Below are positions 6,149-12,939 of a stretch of DNA of 16,486 nt, piece after piece (within the stretch, counting starts at the first letter, position 1; each line of letters opens with the position of its first letter). The position numbers and the translations under genes are program-made. The notes beneath the pieces are model-generated. The model had not been told where the DNA came from. It saw only the letters and a program-made list of their open reading frames with translations, and did no database searches. The stretch is from Ignavibacteria bacterium. GTDB lineage: Bacteria > Bacteroidota > Ignavibacteria > Tepidaquicellales > OLB5. Location: positions 1-16,486 of the forward strand of contig JAPUEV010000013.1 of NCBI GenBank assembly GCA_027492415.1, given 5' to 3'.

Positions 6149-7072
6149 ATGGGACTTTTTGATAAATTAAAGCAGGGTTTGAAGAAAACCCATGAGAATA
6201 TATTCAATAAACTTGATAAGCTGGTTAATGCTAAAAGTGATATTGATGACGATTTCCTTGATAACCTCGAAGAAATACTCTTAAGCAGCGATGTTGGGGT
6301 AAATACCACTGAAAAAATAATTAAAAACCTTAAGACCAGGGTAAAAGAAGAAAAATACGAAAGAACTGACCAGCTAAAAGCTATCTTAAGGGATGAGCTT
6401 AAAAAAGCATTCATTACCGGTGATGACCAGAAGAAAGATCCGTTCAAAGTTGATAAAAAACCTTATGTAATAATAGTAGTGGGAGTGAACGGTGTTGGAA
6501 AAACTACATCAATAGGCAAGCTTGCCTACAATTACAAAAACGCAGGCTATAATGTTCTGATCGGTGCTGCTGATACTTTCCGCGCTGCCGCAAATGAGCA
6601 GCTTGAAACATGGGCAAAGCGCTCAGGCACTGAAATTATTCAGCTGGCACAGGGCAGCGACCCCAGCGCTGTTGTTTATAATACAATTCAATCAGGCATT
6701 GCCAAAGGATATGATGTTGTAATTATTGATACAGCCGGCAGGCTGCATACAAAAGTAAACCTTATGGAAGAGTTAAGTAAAATCAACCGCGTTATACAGA
6801 AACAATTACCTGATGCGCCTCATGAAGTACTGCTTGTACTTGATGCAACTACCGGTCAGAACGGTATGACACAGGCAAGGGAGTTCAGTAATTCTATACC
6901 GCTTACAGGGCTGGTACTCACAAAGCTTGACGGCACTGCAAAAGGCGGAATTGTACTTAAGATATCCAGCGAGATGAAGATCCCTGTAAGATACATCGGT
7001 GTAGGTGAACAGATAGATGACCTGCAGGTTTTTGATAAAGAAAGCTTTGTACACGCATTGCTTGAAGATTAA
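6149..7072 (+). CDS. ftsY: FtsY, signal recognition particle receptor GTPase
   Basis: A 307-residue SRP-type GTPase that docks SRP-ribosome complexes at the inner membrane for co-translational insertion. The short amphipathic start (M-G-L-F-D-K-L-K-Q-G-L-K-K-T) is the membrane-binding helix typical of FtsY, followed directly by the N domain (about 20-90, with L-L-S-S-D-V-G-V at 44-51). The G domain shows G-V-N-G-V-G-K-T-T (P-loop, 112-120), D-T-F-R-A-A-A (142-148), D-T-A-G-R (194-198), T-K-L-D-G-T-A-K-G-G (258-267) and G-V-G-E-Q-I-D-D-L (284-292). It lacks the long acidic A domain of E. coli FtsY, as is usual outside Proteobacteria. No M domain follows, which excludes Ffh. mutL lies 72 bases downstream on the same strand and is probably cotranscribed. 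Confidence 0.97.
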   Translation: MGLFDKLKQGLKKTHENIFNKLDKLVNAKSDIDDDFLDNLEEILLSSDVGVNTTEKIIKNLKTRVKEEKYERTDQLKAILRDELKKAFITGDDQKKDPFKVDKKPYVIIVVGVNGVGKTTSIGKLAYNYKNAGYNVLIGAADTFRAAANEQLETWAKRSGTEIIQLAQGSDPSAVVYNTIQSGIAKGYDVVIIDTAGRLHTKVNLMEELSKINRVIQKQLPDAPHEVLLVLDATTGQNGMTQAREFSNSIPLTGLVLTKLDGTAKGGIVLKISSEMKIPVRYIGVGEQIDDLQVFDKESFVHALLED

Positions 7073-7144
7073 CACAAATCCTGAGAGACTGCCGAAAGCA
7101 GGAAACAAAGGATCTCATCAGGTAAGCATTTTTTCCAAAAATTA

Positions 7145-9013
7145 TTGCCAAACATAATTAAAATACTACCCCAGTACATTGCTAACCGCATAGCGGCAGG
7201 GGAGGTTGTTGGCAGACCCGAAGCAGTAGTAAAGGAGCTCATTGAAAATTCAATCGATGCAGGCGCAACAAATGTACAGCTAATTATCCGTGATGCCGGA
7301 AAAGCGCTTATACAGGTCATTGATAACGGCAAGGGCATGAATGAAGATGATGCAGTGCTCAGCTTTCAGCGGCATGCAACAAGCAAAATATCTGAAGCCG
7401 AAGACCTTGAAAATATCACAACGCTTGGTTTCCGCGGCGAAGCGCTTGCTTCAATTGCAGCAGTATCACAGGTTGAGCTTAAAACCCGTACTGCAGATGA
7501 TGAGATTGGAACCTGCATCAAAAATCACGGAAGCGAGATTGTTGAACACACAAAAGTTCAGGCAGAAAAAGGCACATCAATAGCAGTAAGAAATCTTTTT
7601 TACAATACCCCCGCACGCAGAAATTTCCTGAAGACCAACCAGACAGAATTCCGGCACATTTACGATACTTTCACCCGGCTTGCAATTGCAAACTATGATA
7701 AGGCATTTTCTTTCATCAACGAAGATGAAGAAATATTTGATATGCCCGCAGAAACGTTGTTTGAAAGGATCTGCAGTGCCCGGGGAAAAGATTCAAAAGA
7801 GAACCTGCTTGAAGTTGATTACTCAAATGAGCTGATATCACTTAAAGGATTTATCTCAAAGCCAAGCTTTACAAAGAAAAATAAGCAGGACCAGAATCTT
7901 TACCTAAACAACCGTTATGTTGTCAGCAAAGCTTTATCTTTTGCGGTTCACTCCGCTTACGAAGATCTTGTCGATAAAGGCGACTATCCCAATTTTTATT
8001 TATTCCTTAACCTGGATCCGCATAAATTTGATATTAATGTTCATCCTTCAAAGCTTGAAGTGAAATTCGAGGAAGAGCGGGCACTTTTCAGCTTCATACG
8101 CAAAGGTGTGTGGAGCACACTTGAAAAGAATGATCTGATAGTAAGGGTTAAAATTCCCGAAGGCAGCTTTACAACTGATGCCGGAAGCAAACCGGCTTAT
8201 AATGCCAATATATTTTCATCATCATCATTTACAAAGAATAACAGCACATGCAGCTCACAGGGATTTACATTCCAGAAACACGAGAAAACATCTTCAGTGA
8301 TACATGAAATGTTCGGCGGTAAACCCGGCGGGGATACAGGAGAAGCTTCTTACCTGACACCTGAATTCAGCGAATCAGAGCCGCAGGATGTGCTTGAAAC
8401 TAAGCTGTACAAGGAAGAAAGCACCGATAGCCTTGTAAGCAAAAATGAGATATGGCAGTTCCAGAAAAAGTATATTATGTACCAGCTTGAAAGCACTTTA
8501 ATGATAATAGACCAGCATGCTGCCCACGAGAGGATATTGTATGAACAGGCTTTTGAGAGGCTTAATAATAATGCCAATTTAACACAGCAGCTGCTTATTC
8601 CAATTTATGTTGAGCTTAACCCGGTTGATTATGAAGTAGCGCGCTCAATTGAGCAGGAGCTTGGTTCCTTAGGATTTGATATCGAGCTGCAGTCAAAACG
8701 AAAAGTGAAGATTAAAGGAATACCAAGTGATGTGAGAATAGGCAATGAAAGTAAAATCCTGCAGGAATTAATTGACCAGTTCAAAGAATACGATATAAAG
8801 CTTAATCTTGAAAAAAGGGATAACCTGGCAAAATCATATGCATGCAAACATGCCATAAAGGCAGGCGATTACCTTACAGAAGGCGAAATGCTTAACCTGA
8901 TTGATAAATTGTTTTCAGTAAAGATGCCGTATGTCTGCCCTCACGGCAGACCCACTATTGTAAAGCTCTCAATGGATGAGCTTGATAAGATGTTCTACCG
9001 TACAGGGCTGTAA
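7145..9013 (+). CDS. mutL: MutL, DNA mismatch repair protein (endonuclease type, TTG start)
   Basis: A 622-residue mismatch repair ATPase and nicking endonuclease that links MutS recognition to strand incision. N-terminal GHKL ATPase: E-L-I-E-N-S-I-D-A-G (31-40), D-N-G-K-G-M (60-65), G-F-R-G-E-A-L-A-S-I (95-104) and the E-K-G-T loop (141-144). A Ser/Thr/Gly-rich, likely disordered linker runs from about 340 to 430. The C-terminal domain carries the metal-binding motif D-Q-H-A-x-x-E-x4-E (456-467), A-C-K-H-A-I-K-A-G (566-574) and C-P-H-G-R-P (598-603), so this is the active-endonuclease type found in bacteria lacking MutH. The frame is open upstream to 7085 but has no ATG or GTG, and TTG at 7145 gives the standard family N-terminus (P-N-I-I-K-I-L-P). 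The short leader after ftsY holds no obvious close Shine-Dalgarno. Confidence 0.97.
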   Translation: MPNIIKILPQYIANRIAAGEVVGRPEAVVKELIENSIDAGATNVQLIIRDAGKALIQVIDNGKGMNEDDAVLSFQRHATSKISEAEDLENITTLGFRGEALASIAAVSQVELKTRTADDEIGTCIKNHGSEIVEHTKVQAEKGTSIAVRNLFYNTPARRNFLKTNQTEFRHIYDTFTRLAIANYDKAFSFINEDEEIFDMPAETLFERICSARGKDSKENLLEVDYSNELISLKGFISKPSFTKKNKQDQNLYLNNRYVVSKALSFAVHSAYEDLVDKGDYPNFYLFLNLDPHKFDINVHPSKLEVKFEEERALFSFIRKGVWSTLEKNDLIVRVKIPEGSFTTDAGSKPAYNANIFSSSSFTKNNSTCSSQGFTFQKHEKTSSVIHEMFGGKPGGDTGEASYLTPEFSESEPQDVLETKLYKEESTDSLVSKNEIWQFQKKYIMYQLESTLMIIDQHAAHERILYEQAFERLNNNANLTQQLLIPIYVELNPVDYEVARSIEQELGSLGFDIELQSKRKVKIKGIPSDVRIGNESKILQELIDQFKEYDIKLNLEKRDNLAKSYACKHAIKAGDYLTEGEMLNLIDKLFSVKMPYVCPHGRPTIVKLSMDELDKMFYRTGL

Positions 9014-9023
9014 ATTGGTGGTA

Positions 9024-9043
9024 ATTCCCGCGAAGGCGGGAAT
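9024..9043. repeat. GC-rich hairpin (ATTCCCGC/GCGGGAAT) between convergent genes
   Basis: A perfect 8-base inverted repeat with a GAAG loop lies 10 bases after the mutL stop and just before the end of the HAD gene. It stands out from the AT-rich background. It could act as a transcription barrier for both converging genes, although no T-run follows directly. Inverted repeats of this form occur as dispersed REP-like elements in many bacterial genomes; that origin is inferred here. Confidence 0.6.
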
Positions 9044-9053
9044 GGCATACGAT

Positions 9054-9983
9054 TTATTTCAATAAAATTTTAGGAAGTTCATTTATTGAATCAACCATAA
9101 ACGCAATTCCCTTAAATTCTTCTTTCCCCAAATGTTCACGCACCCATCCGGGTGTATGTTTATGCAGCCTCTGGATAACTTTCATATTGCTGAACCTGCT
9201 GTCATTCATTCTTAAATATAACGGCAAAGCCAGGTCCAGAGAAAACACATCACCTATTACATAATCAGGCTTTTCTGAAAGAAGAATTTTGAAATAATTT
9301 TTCCTGTGCAGGTTTATTTTGAAGCGATTTGTTATCTCGTAGAATTCAGGCAGATCAGTGAATGTATTATCAATCACAAATTTCTGTGCATCGCCTATGG
9401 CATGAAACCTGCCTCGGATTATTGATTTATCGTTGGTTACAGTCTGCCCCGCTTTGCGGAAAAGGTGTTCAATTTTTTCTGTCTTTGAGTTAGATGCAAC
9501 AACTAATTCAACCCCTGCAGCATTTAGCTTTTTAATTATAGTACCGGCGGATTCAACAGGTTTAAGCTTGCCTTCCAGCTTGAACTGTGTAGTTGATCTT
9601 ACAAAGCAGTCATTTGAAAATTCTGCAAGTGTCATGCTGCCTTTTTTCTCAATTGCATCTTTGATCCTTGCAAGCTCTTGCTTAAAATGTGAATATGACC
9701 TTTTGCTCGAAGCCCTATTGATGTAATCAAATATAGCATTATTATCACCAAAGGGGTCTTCCTGGTAGTACGCTGAAATTTTCCCGTTATTAAACCAGCC
9801 GTAATCATAGGGTGCCAGATCCATTTCCATTTTACTCTGTGTAAGCAGATCATTAATGGTTTTGGGTGAATCACCTGTAAGTGATGCGATGCTGGCAGTT
9901 ATATAATTCCAAACGTAATCCGCCTCCACTTCCTGGTTTGTCCATACACCGTCAAAATCTGATATTAATTTTACAATAGCCAT
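9054..9983 (-). CDS. HAD-superfamily hydrolase-like protein with large cap
   Basis: A 309-residue cytoplasmic protein with the HAD catalytic motifs spread over its whole length. Motif I is D9-F-D11-G-V, holding the nucleophile and the acid/base aspartates. Motif II is V-V-A-S-N-S (161-166). Motif IV is I-G-D-V-F-S-L-D (243-250), which binds magnesium. A lysine between them (K228 or K232) could be motif III. The long insertion between motifs I and II (about 15-140) is an alpha-helical C1-type cap that would define substrate. Phosphatase activity on a small metabolite is likely, but I do not recognise a named subfamily and the substrate cannot be read. It is convergent with mutL and divergent from the MFS transporter, with an 80-base gap on the transporter side. 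Confidence 0.8.
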   Translation of the reverse strand: MAIVKLISDFDGVWTNQEVEADYVWNYITASIASLTGDSPKTINDLLTQSKMEMDLAPYDYGWFNNGKISAYYQEDPFGDNNAIFDYINRASSKRSYSHFKQELARIKDAIEKKGSMTLAEFSNDCFVRSTTQFKLEGKLKPVESAGTIIKKLNAAGVELVVASNSKTEKIEHLFRKAGQTVTNDKSIIRGRFHAIGDAQKFVIDNTFTDLPEFYEITNRFKINLHRKNYFKILLSEKPDYVIGDVFSLDLALPLYLRMNDSRFSNMKVIQRLHKHTPGWVREHLGKEEFKGIAFMVDSINELPKILLK

Positions 9984-10033
9984 ATTATGCTTTTTAAATT
10001 ACTGTAAATGTATTATTTTCGGGGATTAATTTT

Positions 10034-10041
10034 CAAATTTA
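10034..10041 (-). promoter_or_regulatory. Possible -7 box (TAAATTTG) for the HAD gene
   Basis: On the minus strand TAAATTTG matches the Bacteroidota -7 consensus TAnnTTTG perfectly, about 50 bases before the HAD gene start. The region 19 bases upstream reads TTAA, a weak -33, and overlaps the start of the divergent transporter gene. The 80-base divergent gap shows no clear partner promoter for the plus-strand gene. Confidence 0.35.
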
Positions 10042-10063
10042 ACATTAATCTTCAATTAATTTA

Positions 10064-11284
10064 ATGCAAGAATCCGGTTCAAAAAATGTATCTATAATAG
10101 TAATAGTAGCTGCCCTGGGTTACTTTGTGGATATATATGACCTTATACTTTTCAGTATTGTCAGGATATCATCGCTTAAATCTCTTGGTGTAACCGGGGA
10201 TTCATTGCTAAGCGATGGTGTTATGCTCCTCAACATGCAGATGGCAGGTATGCTGCTGGGCGGTATTATATGGGGAATACTTGGCGATAAACGCGGAAGA
10301 ATATCGGTACTGTTTGGCTCTATAATAATGTATTCAATTGCCAATATACTTAACGGTATGGTTACAGATGTAACTCAATACGCTGTGCTGCGTGTAATTG
10401 CAGGTATTGGACTGGCCGGTGAGCTTGGTGCAGGCATTACCCTTGTAAGCGAAGTAATGTCAAAGGAATCGAGGGGCTATGGAACAACAATTGTGGCATC
10501 AATCGGTATACTTGGCGCAGTTGTTGCGGCATTAGTTGCAGATATGTTTGAATGGCGGACCGCTTATTATGTAGGCGGCGGACTTGGCATGCTTTTATTA
10601 TTCCTGAGGATTGGCGTTTATGAATCAGGTATGTTCAAAAACATCAGGAAGGAAGAAATTGGCAAAGGGCAGTTCCAGCATCTGTTTACCAGCTGGAGCA
10701 GGTTCACAAAATATATGAAATGTATATTCATAGGAGCCCCGTTGTGGTTTGTTGTTGGTGTTCTAATCACCTTCAGTGATGCATTCGGTAAAGCGCTGGG
10801 AGTGGAAGGTATTGTTCCCGCAAAATCCGTGATGTTCTGTTATATTGGGCTTGCAATGGGTGACCTGTTAAGCGGTTACCTAAGCCAATATTTTAAATCC
10901 AGGAAAAAAATAATTATTTCATTTATCATCTCCACACACCTGCTTATTATAGTTTACCTTTTCCTGAATCATTTCGGTACATTTTATTTTTATTCCGTAT
11001 GCGTGGTGTTGGGTATCAGCTGCGGTTACTGGGCAGTGTTTGTAACCAACGCTTCGGAGCAGTTCGGTACAAATTTGCGCGCAACTGTTACAACTACAGT
11101 CCCAAATTTTATTCGTGGAACTGTAGTGCCGTTAACCCTCTTGTTCCAGTATCTTAAATCACCGGTCGGCATAATATATTCGGCAGCAATTGTTGCGGGA
11201 ATTTCACTCATACTTGCCTATATTTCAGCTGTAAGGCTTGAAGAAACATACGGTAAAGATCTTGATTATATTGAAATGATATAA
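10064..11284 (+). CDS. MFS transporter, metabolite:H+ symporter-like
   Basis: A 406-residue inner-membrane transporter with about twelve hydrophobic segments. The conserved MFS motif A loop is seen as G-I-L-G-D-K-R-G-R (71-79) between helices 2 and 3, and the fourth-helix segment R-V-I-A-G-I-G-L-A-G-E-L-G-A-G (110-124) resembles those of the AAHS/MHS organic-acid and SV2-like families. TM1 has an unusual acidic pair in V-D-I-Y-D-L (22-27), possibly for proton coupling. The second half contains a positively charged loop S-R-K-K (279-282) in the equivalent position to motif A, and E-Q-F-G-T-N-L-R-A-T (332-341). The substrate is not predictable. It is transcribed away from the HAD gene, and the two might act on the same metabolite, but this is only suggested by the divergent arrangement. 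Confidence 0.85.
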   Translation: MQESGSKNVSIIVIVAALGYFVDIYDLILFSIVRISSLKSLGVTGDSLLSDGVMLLNMQMAGMLLGGIIWGILGDKRGRISVLFGSIIMYSIANILNGMVTDVTQYAVLRVIAGIGLAGELGAGITLVSEVMSKESRGYGTTIVASIGILGAVVAALVADMFEWRTAYYVGGGLGMLLLFLRIGVYESGMFKNIRKEEIGKGQFQHLFTSWSRFTKYMKCIFIGAPLWFVVGVLITFSDAFGKALGVEGIVPAKSVMFCYIGLAMGDLLSGYLSQYFKSRKKIIISFIISTHLLIIVYLFLNHFGTFYFYSVCVVLGISCGYWAVFVTNASEQFGTNLRATVTTTVPNFIRGTVVPLTLLFQYLKSPVGIIYSAAIVAGISLILAYISAVRLEETYGKDLDYIEMI

Positions 11285-11303
11285 TTATTAAATTAATAAT
11301 TAT
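11281..11303. repeat. AT-only palindrome at the end of the MFS gene
   Basis: ATAATTATT and AATAATTAT form a perfect 9-base inverted repeat around a 5-base spacer and overlap the transporter stop codon (11282-11284). It is all A/T, so any RNA hairpin would be weak. It may slow transcription or may simply reflect local composition. The rest of the gap to 11369 shows nothing else I can support. Confidence 0.35.
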
Positions 11304-11369
11304 TGAAATTGGTATTTAAGTTTTAAATCTTTACTTTTATTTTAATTTAACATATTGCAATTTTATATA

Positions 11370-12869
11370 ATGAAAAAAGTAATTACTGTTTTTGCTTTGG
11401 TGCTGAGTATTTTCAGCTCATATGCTGATTATACCACTCCGAATACCTCTGTTAACTGGAATTTAAACGATCTTGTAACAAACTCCGGCGGTGTTGTTAC
11501 ATTTTCAGGGGGAAATTATTTCGTAAATTCTAATTTAACTGTTGCTGCATCTGATACTATTAAGATATTGAGTAATGCTACAGTTAAGTTAGCACTGAAT
11601 GTTTCAGTTCTTGTTAACGGAACACTGATAGTTAATCCGCCTGACTCAGTAAAATTTACCTCAATAGATACCACGCAGAAGTTCACGGATCTCAGGCTTG
11701 ACCTGGCAGGTACTAACAGCATGCTTAATAAATTAATTTATGAATACAGTTTTAACGGGTTAAGACTTCTTAATTCAAGTCCGTTAATATCTAACTGTAC
11801 TTTCAGGTATAATTGCGGCGGCGCGACATTGACTGTTCCCGCATTAAATTTATTTAACGCTAACCCAGTTATAACAAATTGTCTTTTTTACAGGAATTAC
11901 AGAGCAGCTATTGCCGGCGGCTCTAACATAGCAAACGCTCCGCAGATACTGAACTCACAATTCATAGAAAATGTACTTACAAGCGGCAATGTACCGCAGA
12001 TCAACCTTGGGCAATCAGGAGCAGGTACTACAATCATAAGGGGCAATACTATCCGCGGTATTTCAGTTTTATCGGGTGGTATAGCAGCCCTGCCAACGGG
12101 TACTTTAACAGTTATTATCGAAAATAACAATATCAGGAAGAACCGTTACGGTATTGCCTTGAACGGAAGTGTAAACGCCATAATACGTAATAATATTATT
12201 GACAGCAATAATATTCAGGGGCTGCCTTTACAGGGCGGCAGCGGACTTAATTTTGTGGGCTCAGGTATTAATGCCAGGGTTTCAAAAAATATTATCAGGT
12301 GGAATTTGTGGGGTGTAACACTTCAAAGCTCTGCTGCACCTGTGTTCGGAGATCTCAGCATATCAGATACAAATTATATCGGGCTGAATTATATTTTTTT
12401 CAATTCCAACAGCGGTTTATTTTATGATTTCTATAATAATACCAACCAGCCTATAAAAGCTGAAAATAATTTCTGGGGTACCGGAAATCTTGACAGCATT
12501 GAAGCGCATATTTTTCACCAGGTGGATAGCGCTGCGCTGGGCTTTGTGGATTATATGCCTATAAATATTCCGGTTGGTATACAGCCTGTAAATTCCGAAA
12601 TTCCTTCTCACTTCAGCTTATATGATGCTTATCCGAACCCGTTTAATCCTTCAACAAATATCAGGTTTGATATTGCAAAAACTTCTGATGTAAAGCTTGT
12701 AATTTATGATGTAAGCGGACGGGAAGCAGAAGTACTCATAGATCAAAAAATGAATGCAGGGAGTTATTACCTTAATTTTAACGCGTCAAAGCTTGCAAGC
12801 GGAGTATATTTCCTAAAGCTGGCTGCGGATGGTTTTGTACAGACAAAAAGGATCATTTTATTAAAATAG
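11370..12869 (+). CDS. Secreted parallel beta-helix protein with T9SS type-A sorting domain
   Basis: A 499-residue exported protein. The frame is open from a TTG at 11355, but ATG at 11370 gives a standard signal peptide: M-K-K, hydrophobic core at 4-16, and likely cleavage after S-Y-A (A19). Residues about 60-390 show irregular repeats rich in I/V and N (such as I-E-N-N-N-I-R-K-N, I-I-R-N-N-I-I-D-S-N and V-S-K-N-I-I-R-W-N), the pattern of a right-handed parallel beta-helix (PbH1/NosD-like) often used for carbohydrate binding or cleavage; no catalytic residues can be assigned. Residues about 413-499 are a type-A T9SS sorting domain (Y-P-N-P-F-N-P-S-T at 421-429, V-I-Y-D-V-S-G-R at 444-451, L-A-S-G-V-Y-F-L at 475-482, I-L-L-K end), so the protein is probably carried across the outer membrane and anchored or released there. 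An adhesin or polysaccharide lyase-like role is possible. Confidence 0.88.
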   Translation: MKKVITVFALVLSIFSSYADYTTPNTSVNWNLNDLVTNSGGVVTFSGGNYFVNSNLTVAASDTIKILSNATVKLALNVSVLVNGTLIVNPPDSVKFTSIDTTQKFTDLRLDLAGTNSMLNKLIYEYSFNGLRLLNSSPLISNCTFRYNCGGATLTVPALNLFNANPVITNCLFYRNYRAAIAGGSNIANAPQILNSQFIENVLTSGNVPQINLGQSGAGTTIIRGNTIRGISVLSGGIAALPTGTLTVIIENNNIRKNRYGIALNGSVNAIIRNNIIDSNNIQGLPLQGGSGLNFVGSGINARVSKNIIRWNLWGVTLQSSAAPVFGDLSISDTNYIGLNYIFFNSNSGLFYDFYNNTNQPIKAENNFWGTGNLDSIEAHIFHQVDSAALGFVDYMPINIPVGIQPVNSEIPSHFSLYDAYPNPFNPSTNIRFDIAKTSDVKLVIYDVSGREAEVLIDQKMNAGSYYLNFNASKLASGVYFLKLAADGFVQTKRIILLK

Positions 12870-12939
12870 AACATCAAACTAATATTTTTTTTATTAACAA
12901 TGCCGGCTTTTTACTGTAAATAAATTAATCTTACAGACT

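Noticed and set aside
6149..7072. Ffh rather than FtsY
   Set aside because: There is no methionine-rich M domain after the G domain, and the N-terminus is the FtsY membrane helix type.
7080..7101. Small hairpin (CTGC-CGAAA-GCAG) after ftsY as a terminator
   Set aside because: The stem is only four bases and no T-run follows. mutL continues on the same strand shortly after.
11355..11369. TTG start five codons upstream of the beta-helix protein ATG
   Set aside because: The ATG at 11370 gives a normal signal peptide (M-K-K plus hydrophobic core), while the extension adds non-standard residues before it.
12870..12939. GCCGGC followed by T5 before the M14 gene as a terminator
   Set aside because: GCCGGC is self-complementary but leaves no loop, so no stable hairpin forms. 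The short gap shows no other signal.
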